DNA of 64,000 bases from Capnocytophaga granulosa ATCC 51502 (lineage in GTDB: Bacteria; Bacteroidota; Bacteroidia; Flavobacteriales; Flavobacteriaceae), in NCBI RefSeq assembly GCF_000411115.1, contig NZ_KE150242.1:614218-678217 (forward strand), read 5' to 3'. The translations under genes were made by a program, and so were the position numbers. Position 1 is the stretch's first letter. Every line of letters starts with the position of its first letter. Positions 38,158 through 47,582 of the stretch are shown here, in pieces. The notes beneath the pieces are model-generated. The model did not search any database and was not told where the DNA came from. It saw only the letters and a program-made list of their open reading frames with translations.

Positions 38158-39783
38158 ATGAATATAATCAAACCAATTTCCATGGGGGCTTTTGCCAGCC
38201 TTTTAGTGGCTTGTGGGGGGACCTCTAAGATTGCCTCTTTACCCATAGAAACACTAGAAGGAAAAAACATTCCGACCCAAGTAGAAAACCCAAGTAAGGA
38301 CGAACTTAAGACTTGGCCACACAGAGATTTACTCACCACAGGATACCCAGGTATCTCTCTTGCAGAGGCCTATAAAGCCCTTAAAGGAAGAAAAGCACAA
38401 ACAGTGATTGTAGGGGTAGTAGATTCTGGAGTGGATATTAACCACGAAGATCTCAAATCTATCATCTGGACAAATCCGAAAGAAATTCCTAATAATGGTA
38501 TAGACGATGACAAAAACGGCTATGTAGATGATGTACATGGATGGAACTTCTTAGGTGAAATCAACCAAGATAACCTAGAATATGTACGTATTCTCAAAAA
38601 AGGCGATACGAGTGACCCTGACTATAAGCGTGCTGAGGAAAAATACGACAAAGAGTTCAAAGATGCCAACGAGAAAATAGAACTCTATTCTCAAATAAAG
38701 GAAAGAATCGCTCAAAGTGATGCCCTTATCCAAAAGCACTTAGGTAAAAAGGAATATACTGAGGAAGACTTGGATAAGATAGATGCCTCCTCCCTACAGC
38801 TATTAGGTGCTGTACGCGGTATGAAATACCTATTGAGCAATGGTGTAAGTGTAAAAGAGACCCTAGAGGAACTCTCTGAAGGAATCAAGCACTACGAAGA
38901 CCGTCTCAAGTACGGGCTTAACAAGGAGTTCAACCCAAGAAAAGTGCTTAATGACAATCCCGATGACATCACTGACAAGATATATGGTAACAACAATGTG
39001 ATAGGCCCCACTGCCGAAGGCGCTTTACATGGTACCCATGTGGCTGGGATCATCGCTGCTGTACGCCATAATAACATAGGCATAGATGGCGTGGCTGACC
39101 ATGTACGTATCATGCCCGTACGTACCGTACCCGATGGTGATGAGTATGATAAGGACGTAGCCCTTGCTTTGCGCTATGCTATTGACAATGGTGCCAAGGT
39201 GATCAACACTTCTTTCGGTAAGGAGTTCTCTCCACATAAGGAGTGGGTATATGATGCACTAAAATATGCTGCTGAGAAAGATGTACTCATTGTAAATGCC
39301 GCAGGTAATGATACCAAAAACGTGGATGTACAACTCACTTTCCCTGACGATAATATAAATGGAAAAGAATTCACCGACACTATGATTACCATTGGGGCAC
39401 TCAACTATGAGTATAATGAGAATTTGGTAGCTTCTTTCTCCAATTACGGTAAGAACAATGTAGATTTGTTCTCCCCAGGGGTACAAATCTATGCTACTGT
39501 ACCTGAGAACAAGTACAAATTCTTAGACGGCACCTCTATGGCGGCACCCGAAGTGGCTGGAGTAGCTGCCCTTATCCGTGCTTACTTCCCTAAACTAAAA
39601 GCTCGTGAAGTAAAGCAAATCCTTATGGAGTCAGGACTTACTCCTACTGTAAAAGAAGTACTTGTAGGGGGCAGAGGCGAGGAAGGAGAAGCCAAGCGCA
39701 TGCTTTTCTCTGAACTTAGCAAATCCGGTAAGATAGTAAATGCTTACAATGCAATTATTTTAGCTGCCCAACGCAGTAAATAA
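38158..39783 (+). CDS. Subtilisin-like (S8) serine protease lipoprotein
   Basis: A 541-residue protease with a lipoprotein signal (lipobox LVAC, Cys near residue 19). The S8 triad is complete: Asp about 89 in VVDSGVD, His about 291 in HGTHVAGIIAAV and Ser about 460 in DGTSMAAPEVAGVAALI. Between Asp and His there is an inserted charged, helical region of about 110 residues (roughly 145-255), so the catalytic core is split. No lysine/acidic surface-export signal follows the lipid cysteine, so periplasmic-side anchoring is more likely than surface display; this is inference from known Capnocytophaga signals. Single gene ending at a strong hairpin. Confidence 0.92.
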   Translation: MNIIKPISMGAFASLLVACGGTSKIASLPIETLEGKNIPTQVENPSKDELKTWPHRDLLTTGYPGISLAEAYKALKGRKAQTVIVGVVDSGVDINHEDLKSIIWTNPKEIPNNGIDDDKNGYVDDVHGWNFLGEINQDNLEYVRILKKGDTSDPDYKRAEEKYDKEFKDANEKIELYSQIKERIAQSDALIQKHLGKKEYTEEDLDKIDASSLQLLGAVRGMKYLLSNGVSVKETLEELSEGIKHYEDRLKYGLNKEFNPRKVLNDNPDDITDKIYGNNNVIGPTAEGALHGTHVAGIIAAVRHNNIGIDGVADHVRIMPVRTVPDGDEYDKDVALALRYAIDNGAKVINTSFGKEFSPHKEWVYDALKYAAEKDVLIVNAAGNDTKNVDVQLTFPDDNINGKEFTDTMITIGALNYEYNENLVASFSNYGKNNVDLFSPGVQIYATVPENKYKFLDGTSMAAPEVAGVAALIRAYFPKLKAREVKQILMESGLTPTVKEVLVGGRGEEGEAKRMLFSELSKSGKIVNAYNAIILAAQRSK

Positions 39784-39798
39784 GAGACTTTTATAACT

Positions 39799-39834
39799 AA
39801 AAAATAGGGAAAGACGAATCTTTCCCTATTTTTT
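39799..39834. terminator. Bidirectional terminator
   Basis: AAAAAATAGGGAAAGA (39799-39814) and TCTTTCCCTATTTTTT (39819-39834) form a perfect 16-bp stem with a CGAA loop between convergent genes. The second arm overlaps the stop codon of the bPH gene. Confidence 0.9.
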
Positions 39835-40330
39835 ATCTAATCACTCGCTTTATAGAAGCTATCAAATCATCTACATCCTCCACACTGAAGACATATACCC
39901 GTCCTTCTACTGTTCTTATAAGAAAGGATTGCTGCATATCCCCTATAAAAGCATTGTAGCTGCCTATATCAGAATTGCGGAACACTCCTACAAAACCCCA
40001 TAATCCTCCTGAACTAAACATTTTCATATCCGAAAGCGTAGGTCTATAACGTCCTATATAGGAAATAGCCGCATACTCTATCCTTATGCTTCCCACTACT
40101 TTCTTGAGTTCAAAATATTGGGTAGTTAGCCTTACTGAAATAGGCGCATTAATCATAAAAACTCCATAGAGGATAAAAATGGTTACAGATATTAACAGCG
40201 CCTCATAATCATCATTATCAATCATGAACTTGTTCAGACTATAATTAAGCAGTCCTAAGAGAGCCACTGTTACTACAACGGTTGTAATCCTCACCCACCA
40301 ACTCCAGCGCACTTTAAAATACTGTTCCAT
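39833..40330 (-). CDS. Membrane protein with bacterial PH-like domain
   Basis: A 165-residue protein with two N-terminal membrane helices (about residues 13-32 and 43-62). A C-terminal beta-rich domain follows (ISVRLTTQYFELKKVVGSIR, then ISYIGRYRPTLSD and FLIRTVEGRVYVFSVEDVDD), resembling the bPH_5 type of bacterial pleckstrin-like domain. The function is unknown. It starts 13 bases after the end of the rel/spoT gene on the same strand and is probably in the same operon. Confidence 0.75.
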   Translation of the reverse strand: MEQYFKVRWSWWVRITTVVVTVALLGLLNYSLNKFMIDNDDYEALLISVTIFILYGVFMINAPISVRLTTQYFELKKVVGSIRIEYAAISYIGRYRPTLSDMKMFSSGGLWGFVGVFRNSDIGSYNAFIGDMQQSFLIRTVEGRVYVFSVEDVDDLIASIKRVIR

Positions 40331-40343
40331 ATTTTTGATTTAA

Positions 40344-42548
40344 TTATTCTCTAAACACCTTCTCTACCCCATTGAGTTTTTTAAGACTATCCAAGAGGGA
40401 ATTTAAGGCCTCGGTATTGGAGACCAAAAGGGTAATTTCTCCCTCAAAGATACCGCCCTTGCTCATGAGTTGTATGTTGTTCATACCTATTCCCTTATGG
40501 GAAATTAGGTTAGTAATCTCAGCGGCCAAGCCTTTCCTATCCACCCCTATAATCTTGATAGAAGTTTCATACTCTCGCTCAGTGGATTTTATCCACTTGG
40601 CAGGAATAATTCTATAGGCATAGTTGGAGAACATGGAGAGCGCATTGGGACAATCCTTCTTATGTACCTTGATACTTCCGCCATTGACGGCTATATAACC
40701 AAAGATATCGTCTCCTGGAATAGGGGTACAGCACTTGGAAAAGCTATAGTCCAAAACCTGCTCGTCCTTTCCAAAGACAATCATATCATAGTCATGGGCA
40801 TCTTTGGTCTTTTCAGGTGCTATGGCGATAGTAGGTTTCTTCCTAAAGAAGTTAAAGAAAGATGAGGCCGTGCTTCTGCTGGAGACAAAGTTCTTGAGCA
40901 TCTGGTTGTTAATCTCTCCTGTGGCCATTTGATAGAAGACATCTTGGCTTGTTTTAGTTTTGAAATAAGCGACCATATCATTGGTCACCTTCTCGTCCAA
41001 TGTTACCTTGAGCTGCTTTAGCTTGCGTCTTAGTATTTCCTTTCCTTCTTCGGCTATTTTCTTTCGGTTTTCCTTGAGTGCGCCCTTGATTTTGGCTATG
41101 GCTTTAGTGGTAGTGGCATAGTCCAACCAGTTGGCATTGGGCGAGGCATTCTCAGCGGTGATAATCTCCACCTGTTCTCCACTTCTGAGCTTGTAGTTTA
41201 GCGGAACGAGCTTTCCATTGACCTTAGCCCCACGGGTGTGCATCCCCACTTCAGTATGGATACTAAAGGCAAAATCCAGCGGAGTTGCCCCTTTGGGTAA
41301 GGATTTTATTTCTCCATTGGGGGTAAAGACAAATATCTCATCGGCATAGAGGTTCATTTTGAACTCTTGGACAAACTCTACTGCATTGGCCTCGCTATCC
41401 TCCAAAACCTCTTGCAAGCGGTTGAGCCACTGTTCTATACCCCGCTCATTCTGCTGACCATGTTTGTACTTGAAGTGAGCGGCATAGCCTTTCTCAGCAA
41501 TCTCGTGCATACGCTCGCTGCGAATCTGTACCTCCACCCATTTGTTCTTAGGCCCTACTACGGTAATATGCAAGGCCTCATAGCCTGTACTCTTAGGAGA
41601 GGAAAGCCAATCCCTAAGTCGTGTAGGGTTGGGACGAAAATAATCGGTAACTATAGAATAGATCTTCCAAGCCAAAAACTTCTCATTTTCAGGCGTGCTC
41701 TTATAAATAATACGAATGGCAAACTTGTCATACACCTCCTCAAAAGGAATCTTTTTGGCCACCATCTTCTTATAGATAGAGTAAATAGATTTGGGTCGTC
41801 CCTTGATGTAATAATCTACTTTCTCCTTGTCCAAGGCTGTTTTCACCGTTTCGGAGAACTCTTCGATATACTGGAGTTGTTCCTCCTTGGACTCTTCCAT
41901 TTTACCCAAAATCGCGTAATATTGTTCAGGCTCGGTGTATTTAAGTCCCAAGTCCTCCAGCTCGGTCTTGATATTGTACAGCCCAATTCGGTGTGCCAAA
42001 GGCGCATAGATAAAGAGTGTTTCGGAGGCTATTTTCTGTTGCTTGTAGGTAGGCATGGCATCCATGGTCTGCATATTGTGCAAACGGTCGGCTATCTTGA
42101 TAAGGATGACCCTCACATCATCGTTAAGCGTTAGGAGCATCTTGCGGAAGTTCTCCGCTTGTAAGGAAACATCGGTATCGCGGCTAAGGCTGGATATTTT
42201 GGTGAGACCTTTGACAATCTTAGCAATCACATCACCAAAATCTCGCGCAATCTCTTCTATAGTAATAGGAGTATCCTCCACTACATCGTGCAGCAAGGCC
42301 GCAGCAATAGATACCGCATCAAGGCCTATATCGTAAGCTACGATCTTAGCCACGGCTATGGGGTGAAATATATAAGGCTCTCCACTCTTGCGGCGCTGCT
42401 CCTTATGAGCATCCACAGCTACATCGAAAGCCTTACGAATCAGCTTCTTATCCTCTTCGCTGAGGGTCTGATAGCTTTCACGTAAGAGGTCTTTATATCT
42501 TTTGGCAATTTCTTTGCTTTCTTCCGGGGTATAGTATTCTGTTTCCAT
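40344..42548 (-). CDS. RelA/SpoT family (p)ppGpp synthetase/hydrolase
   Basis: A 734-residue bifunctional stringent-response protein. The HD hydrolase domain has AAALLHDVVEDTPITIEEI near residue 87 and IKIADRLHNMQTM near residue 152. The synthetase domain follows, with GRPKSIYSIYKKM and YEALHITVVGP. Then come a TGS domain (FVFTPNGEIKSLPKGATPLD, near residue 400), a zinc-finger-like stretch FSKCCTPIPGDDIFGYI, and a C-terminal ACT domain. The intact HD site suggests it can hydrolyse ppGpp as well as make it. It is a major regulator of growth and nutrient stress; in this phylum both RelA and SpoT copies may exist, so I leave the symbol open. Confidence 0.95.
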   Translation of the reverse strand: METEYYTPEESKEIAKRYKDLLRESYQTLSEEDKKLIRKAFDVAVDAHKEQRRKSGEPYIFHPIAVAKIVAYDIGLDAVSIAAALLHDVVEDTPITIEEIARDFGDVIAKIVKGLTKISSLSRDTDVSLQAENFRKMLLTLNDDVRVILIKIADRLHNMQTMDAMPTYKQQKIASETLFIYAPLAHRIGLYNIKTELEDLGLKYTEPEQYYAILGKMEESKEEQLQYIEEFSETVKTALDKEKVDYYIKGRPKSIYSIYKKMVAKKIPFEEVYDKFAIRIIYKSTPENEKFLAWKIYSIVTDYFRPNPTRLRDWLSSPKSTGYEALHITVVGPKNKWVEVQIRSERMHEIAEKGYAAHFKYKHGQQNERGIEQWLNRLQEVLEDSEANAVEFVQEFKMNLYADEIFVFTPNGEIKSLPKGATPLDFAFSIHTEVGMHTRGAKVNGKLVPLNYKLRSGEQVEIITAENASPNANWLDYATTTKAIAKIKGALKENRKKIAEEGKEILRRKLKQLKVTLDEKVTNDMVAYFKTKTSQDVFYQMATGEINNQMLKNFVSSRSTASSFFNFFRKKPTIAIAPEKTKDAHDYDMIVFGKDEQVLDYSFSKCCTPIPGDDIFGYIAVNGGSIKVHKKDCPNALSMFSNYAYRIIPAKWIKSTEREYETSIKIIGVDRKGLAAEITNLISHKGIGMNNIQLMSKGGIFEGEITLLVSNTEALNSLLDSLKKLNGVEKVFRE

Positions 42549-42908
42549 AAAAATTACATTTCTCTAATCAAGGGCTATATTACGTTTTTTTCTTCGATTA
42601 AAAAAGTTTTTTAACTGAAAAAATCAATGATAATTATCAAAACTTCTCGTTTATTTATAAACAACTCAAATTTCGTAGATTATATTCAAATGATTATAAA
42701 AATTAATAAACCCCAATAATTAATCTAGAATTATTCATACAAATCTAAACGATCCCTTTTAAATATTTACCTAAAATAGAGACTAAAATATATTATTAAA
42801 AATCAACGCATTAGACAACCTTTTTATACTTAAAAAATATTTCTAATTATTATATTTTTTATTTCTATTTTTTTTCTATTTTTGCCAAACAAACAAATCT
42901 ATTTTAAG
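42549..42908. other. AT-rich intergenic region, no gene seen
   Basis: This 360-base stretch between divergent genes is very AT-rich. It holds the -7 box for the rSAM operon at 42877-42884. I found no tRNA, clear hairpin or convincing precursor-peptide frame. It could hold additional regulatory sequence. Confidence 0.6.
42877..42884 (+). promoter_or_regulatory. -7 promoter box for the GT-radical SAM operon
   Basis: TATTTTTG fits TAnnTTTG, 24 bases before the ATG at 42909. The alternative in-frame start at 42882 overlaps the box and is unlikely. Confidence 0.55.
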
Positions 42909-45209
42909 ATGCATATTTTAAAAATTATTCATGGTTATCCCCCCCAATACAATGCTGGTTCTGAAGTTTATAGTCAATCCATCTGTAATGAACTGTCAAA
43001 ACACCATAAAATATCTGTATTTACAAGAGAGGAAAATCCCTATGCACCTTGTTTTTCTATCAGAGAAAAAAAGGTTAATAAAAATTTAACTCTTTATCTA
43101 GTAAATCATCCACAAGGGAAAGATGGTTATAGGCATCAACAAATAGATGATGTTTTCACTTCTTTATTAGAGAAACTTCGACCTGACATTGCTCATATAG
43201 GTCATTTAAACCATCTTTCCACAGGATTAGTTGATGTATTAAATCAATTTGAAATCCCTATTATATATACACTACATGATTTTTGGTTAATGTGTCCAAG
43301 AGGACAGTTCCTAACCAGAAGTATAGGTAAAGTTGAAGGCAATTTTCAGTTATGTACTCATCAAGATAATAAGAAATGTGCAATAGATTGCTATAAAGTA
43401 TATTTTAGTGGAATAAAAGATAATGAAGCAAGTGATACTAAACAATGGGAAACATGGGTTCGCCAACGAATGCAGGAAACTAAAAAAATTGTTGACAAAG
43501 TAGATTTGTTTATAGCACCTTCCCAATATCTAAAATATCGTTTTGAAAAAGATTTTCATATCCCAAAAGAAAAGATTATCTACTTAGATTACGGTTTTCC
43601 TACTGATTATTTAATACCTACAGAAAAAACAAAAAAGAAAGAACCCTATACTTTTGGATATATAGGTACTCATATACCTGCAAAAGGTATTAATCTATTA
43701 ATAGAAGCGTTTAAAAAAACAGAAAAACCTGCTATTCTTAAAATATTTGGAAGAGAAAATGGACAAAGTACCAAAGCCTTACGAGCAATGGCTTCTTCTT
43801 CAAAAAATGAGATAGAGTTCTTAGGTGAATATATAAATCAAAATTTGGTGAATGATGTCTTTTCTAAAGTTGACTGTATAGTGGTTCCTAGTATTTGGGG
43901 AGAAAACTCTCCCTTGGTAATTCACGAAGCTCAAGCCTGCAAAATTCCTGTAATTACAGCAAATTTTGGAGGAATGAAAGAATATGTAGCCCATAATGTA
44001 AATGGTTTATTATTTAAACATAGAGATGTAGACTCTTTAGTAGAACAATTAAATTTTGCTATATCAAATCCTAAAAAAATGGAAGAATTAGGAAATGTTG
44101 GCTATTTATATTCAGCAAACGGAGCAATCCCTAATATAGAAGAGCATTGTATGCAACTAGAAACTATTTACCAAAATCATATTTCTAAAAAATATAAATT
44201 ATGGCGAATAACTCTTGATACTAATCCAGAGGATTGCAATTTGAGTTGCACTATGTGTGAGGAACATAGCCCTTTCTCTAAATTTATCAAAGAAAAACTA
44301 AATGGGAAAAGGCGTAGAATGCCAAAAGAATGGTTAGAAAATATCTTTCAACAGGCTAAAACATTAGGTGTGAAAGAAATTATACCTTCTACTATGGGAG
44401 AACCTTTACTATACAAACATTTCGCTTATATAGTAGAACTTTGCTATAAATATAATATCAAAATGAATCTGACAACTAATGGCACTTTCCCTAAAACTAC
44501 AGAAAAAAGTGTTACTGAATGGGCAAAATTATTAGTTCCTATAACTACAGATGTAAAAATAAGTTGGAATGGAGCTACTGCACAAACGGCTCAAAAAATA
44601 ATGTTAAAGATTAATTTTGATGAAGCTCTTGCTAATGTAAAAGAATTTATTCGTATTCGTAATGAACACTTTAAAACAATAGGACATAAATGTAGAGTCA
44701 CTTTTCAGCTAACTTTTATGCAAAATAACATGCATGAATTAGCAGATATAATAGCTTTGGCAGCTGAATTGGATGTTGATAGAGTGAAAGGCCATCAGCT
44801 TTGGGCTCACTTTAATGAGATAAAAAATTTATCAATGAAACATTCTACTGAAAGTATCTTACAATGGAATAAATATGTAAGACAAGCGCATGAAGCTCAA
44901 GAAAAATATAGAAAACCTAATGGAGAAAAGGTGATTTTAGAAAACATTATCCCAATTGAAATAAACGAATCGCAAGAAATACCTGAGAATTACAATTGTC
45001 CCTTCTTAGGAAAAGAATTATGGATTTCTCCTACAGGCAAAATTTCTCCTTGTTGTGCTCCAGATGAGATGCGACAGACATTGGGAGATTTCGGCAATAT
45101 AGAAAACAATACTATTGAAAGCATCTTAAACAGTAAAAATTATACTGATTTAATTTCTACCTACAAACAAATTCCTTTATGTAAAACTTGTAATATGCGT
45201 AAACCATAA
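42909..45209 (+). CDS. Glycosyltransferase (GT4)-radical SAM/SPASM fusion protein
   Basis: A 766-residue two-part enzyme. Residues 1-420 are a GT-B glycosyltransferase: MHILKIIHGYPPQYNAGSEV, IYTLHDFWLMCPRGQF, FGYIGTHIPAKGINLLIEAF near residue 250, and the donor-binding PSIWGENSPLVIHEAQACK near 330. Residues about 430-766 are a radical SAM enzyme: CNLSCTMC with Cys 443, 447 and 450 binding the 4Fe-4S cluster, TMGEPLLYKH, NLTTNGT, and a SPASM-like tail with ISPTGKISPCCAPDEM and CKTCNMR for a second cluster. Fused glycosyl and radical SAM activities suggest that one substrate is both glycosylated and radically modified. Substrate and product are unknown. It is the first gene of a four-gene overlapping operon. 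Confidence 0.85.
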   Translation: MHILKIIHGYPPQYNAGSEVYSQSICNELSKHHKISVFTREENPYAPCFSIREKKVNKNLTLYLVNHPQGKDGYRHQQIDDVFTSLLEKLRPDIAHIGHLNHLSTGLVDVLNQFEIPIIYTLHDFWLMCPRGQFLTRSIGKVEGNFQLCTHQDNKKCAIDCYKVYFSGIKDNEASDTKQWETWVRQRMQETKKIVDKVDLFIAPSQYLKYRFEKDFHIPKEKIIYLDYGFPTDYLIPTEKTKKKEPYTFGYIGTHIPAKGINLLIEAFKKTEKPAILKIFGRENGQSTKALRAMASSSKNEIEFLGEYINQNLVNDVFSKVDCIVVPSIWGENSPLVIHEAQACKIPVITANFGGMKEYVAHNVNGLLFKHRDVDSLVEQLNFAISNPKKMEELGNVGYLYSANGAIPNIEEHCMQLETIYQNHISKKYKLWRITLDTNPEDCNLSCTMCEEHSPFSKFIKEKLNGKRRRMPKEWLENIFQQAKTLGVKEIIPSTMGEPLLYKHFAYIVELCYKYNIKMNLTTNGTFPKTTEKSVTEWAKLLVPITTDVKISWNGATAQTAQKIMLKINFDEALANVKEFIRIRNEHFKTIGHKCRVTFQLTFMQNNMHELADIIALAAELDVDRVKGHQLWAHFNEIKNLSMKHSTESILQWNKYVRQAHEAQEKYRKPNGEKVILENIIPIEINESQEIPENYNCPFLGKELWISPTGKISPCCAPDEMRQTLGDFGNIENNTIESILNSKNYTDLISTYKQIPLCKTCNMRKP

Positions 45210-46639
45210 TGAAACAAACAGAAACTATACAGAAACTTAAAACTATTTTCTCTAAAATAGAAGGAATAGAATTTGCCATTCTTTATGGCTCTTTTGCTAG
45301 AGGTTCAGCAACAGCTAATTCAGATATTGATATTCAAATATTGGTAACCTCATCTTTTGATATAAATAATTTTATTTCAGTTATTGAAAAATGCTTTCAA
45401 GAAAATATTTTTTCTGTAAGAAAACTAGAAGTAAAACATAAAATTATAGCCTATTTTCTATATAGTCCAAAAATAGAATTTAGCTTTTATACAGAATCCA
45501 AAGATATTAATAGGTTCTATGTAGGGTCAGAAATCATGAATGTTGATAGAACTATTCTATATGCTAATAATTCTTGGAAAAATAAACTTATTACCTATTT
45601 AAGGAAAATTACAGAGAACAAAAATGATATTAATACATCTAAATATATAGATGAATTAGTAGATGAATTTATCTATCAATTTGAAAATGCCTCAACCATG
45701 CATAAGAGAAGTGATGCCTATCAGTTCTATTTCTTTTACAATATAGCCCTACATAAAGCCATACAACTTCATCAACTGTCTATAGGAAATACACAATTCA
45801 ATTTCCTACCCAAACGTTTTGTAAGTAGTCTTCCTAATGATGATAAACGTAAAGAGATATATGAGCTACATGGTGAAATATTACTAACAAAGGCTAATAG
45901 GCAGAAGAGAAAATTATTAGATTTTTTTTACAAAACACTTACTAATCTTGTAACAGAAAAACAAAAAGAAGAGGTGAAAAATTTCTGTGAATATATCTAC
46001 AAAAGAGATTATTTTTGGAATTTTAGAGATATAAGCCTTTATAATCCATTGATAAAAAAAGGAATTATATATAGAACAGCTAATTTTGTCTCTTTTTTAG
46101 AGAGTGATTTCTTTGAAGAACTTATTAGAGATACCAATATAAAAACAATTATTGAGTTACGTGCTAATAGAGAAATTAAAGAACTTCCCTATCCAACATC
46201 TTTTACTCAGAATTTTAAATATGTATTAGCTCCTTTTGATCCTTGGGAACAGCCAGACTGGTTCAAAGAACATTACCACTATGGTACAGACATAGAAATA
46301 GCTTATCGTTTTTTCTTATTATGCTGTAAAGATAGTATTCGTACTGCTATGCTTTCAATCCTGAAAGAAGATAGGGGAGCTATTGCTATTCATTGTTTTG
46401 CGGGGAAAGATAGAACAGGTATCTTAATCTCTCTTCTACACTTATTAGTTGGTGCCAATATGGAGATAGTTTATGAAGATTATTTAGCAAGTGAAGTAGA
46501 TACTGAAATCTCAAAACTTAATGCCGCCCTTGAAGTCATAACCAATGAAGGCGGTATCATTCCTTATTTATTGAGTTGTGGTTTGCAACAAGAAGAAATA
46601 ATATCTCTAAAAGAAAAATTGACTGCTAATGAGAAATAA
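45209..46639 (+). CDS. Nucleotidyltransferase-phosphatase (PtpB-like) fusion protein
   Basis: A 476-residue protein. Residues 1-110 are a minimal nucleotidyltransferase with LYGSFARGSATANSDIDIQ: the GS at 27-28 and Asp 39/41 would bind metal and nucleotide. A helical middle part (about 140-250) is of unknown type. Residues about 265-476 are a phosphatase of the Tyr_phosphatase3/PtpB family: NFRDIS near the start of the domain, IIELRANREI, and the active-site loop HCFAGKDRTGI with Cys 396 and Arg 402. It could attach and remove a nucleotide or phosphate on the operon's substrate, or modify a protein. Start overlaps the previous stop (TAATG). Confidence 0.83.
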   Translation: MKQTETIQKLKTIFSKIEGIEFAILYGSFARGSATANSDIDIQILVTSSFDINNFISVIEKCFQENIFSVRKLEVKHKIIAYFLYSPKIEFSFYTESKDINRFYVGSEIMNVDRTILYANNSWKNKLITYLRKITENKNDINTSKYIDELVDEFIYQFENASTMHKRSDAYQFYFFYNIALHKAIQLHQLSIGNTQFNFLPKRFVSSLPNDDKRKEIYELHGEILLTKANRQKRKLLDFFYKTLTNLVTEKQKEEVKNFCEYIYKRDYFWNFRDISLYNPLIKKGIIYRTANFVSFLESDFFEELIRDTNIKTIIELRANREIKELPYPTSFTQNFKYVLAPFDPWEQPDWFKEHYHYGTDIEIAYRFFLLCCKDSIRTAMLSILKEDRGAIAIHCFAGKDRTGILISLLHLLVGANMEIVYEDYLASEVDTEISKLNAALEVITNEGGIIPYLLSCGLQQEEIISLKEKLTANEK

Positions 46640-47582
46640 ACTTAAATCATTTTTCACTGAGTATTGGGGATATTTAGCTGTAAGTACTGCTTGCGAACTA
46701 AATTTATTTGATGCTTTAAAAGTTCCAAAAACAGCCAAACAATTAGCAAATGAATTATTCTTATATGAAAAAACATTATTTCACCTATTAGAGGCTTTAG
46801 CAAACATAAAATTCTTAACTAAGAAAGAAGATTTATATAGCATCAATAGTTTATCGGAGTTCCTAACGGAAGATCATTCTGAAAGCCTCAAATATGCTTG
46901 CTTGAATTGGAGTAAGGAGCACCTTAGAGCATGGCAAGAACTACCATATTCTATAAAAACAGGCAAAAATGCTTTTGAGAAAATATACGGACTCCCTTTC
47001 TTCGATTATTTGGACGAAAACCCAAAAGAATTAAACAATTATCACAAAGCAATGTATCAATATGCAAAAGATGATTATAAAAATCTCCCTAACATTATTG
47101 ATTTTAGTAAACATAACTCAATAATAGATGTGGGAGGGGGGTATGGTGCTCTTATCAACAACATTCAATCAAAGTATCCTACTTTAAAATGTATTCTATT
47201 TGATTTAGAGAAAGTAATAGAAAAAGTATCTGCTACTAATATACAAAAAATAGGAGGTAGTTTTTTTGATCCAATACCAACAAAAACAGATGCTATTATT
47301 CTTTCAAGGATATTACATGATTGGAATGATAAGAAAGCTCTACAAATACTTAAAAACTGTTTTGATGCCTTAAATGATGATGGCACCTTGTATGTTATTG
47401 AAAATTGCATTGATAAAACAGAAATAGATATTTCTCTTTTATCTTTAAATATGGCTGTTATATGCGAGAGTTATGAACGAACGTCAAAAGAATATTGTTT
47501 ACTTGCTGATAAGAGAAATTTTAAATTTTGTCAAGAAATAAAATTGAATGAATTACAAAATATCTTAATATTTAAAAAATGA
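46629..47582 (+). CDS. SAM-dependent O-methyltransferase (Methyltransf_2 type)
   Basis: A 317-residue protein with an N-terminal winged-helix dimerisation domain (residues about 10-80, TAKQLANELFLYEKTLFHLL). The class I methyltransferase domain has SAM motif SIIDVGGGYGALINNI near residue 160, ILFDLEKVIEKV, and ILSRILHDWNDKKALQILKN near residue 220, where HD is the catalytic pair of O-methyltransferases of the hydroxyindole/polyketide type. It overlaps the upstream gene by 11 bases and the downstream gene by 4, so it is certainly co-translated. Small-molecule rather than nucleic acid methylation is suggested. Confidence 0.85.
   Translation: MRNKLKSFFTEYWGYLAVSTACELNLFDALKVPKTAKQLANELFLYEKTLFHLLEALANIKFLTKKEDLYSINSLSEFLTEDHSESLKYACLNWSKEHLRAWQELPYSIKTGKNAFEKIYGLPFFDYLDENPKELNNYHKAMYQYAKDDYKNLPNIIDFSKHNSIIDVGGGYGALINNIQSKYPTLKCILFDLEKVIEKVSATNIQKIGGSFFDPIPTKTDAIILSRILHDWNDKKALQILKNCFDALNDDGTLYVIENCIDKTEIDISLLSLNMAVICESYERTSKEYCLLADKRNFKFCQEIKLNELQNILIFKK

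Noticed and set aside
41367-42134. 255-codon plus-strand frame opposite rel/spoT
   Set aside because: Antisense shadow; leucine/isoleucine-rich text arises from the complementary coding bias of the Rel/SpoT synthetase region.
42549-42908. Precursor peptide gene for the radical SAM operon
   Set aside because: I looked for short frames with a start and a leader-like region; only AT-rich chance frames with early stops are seen.
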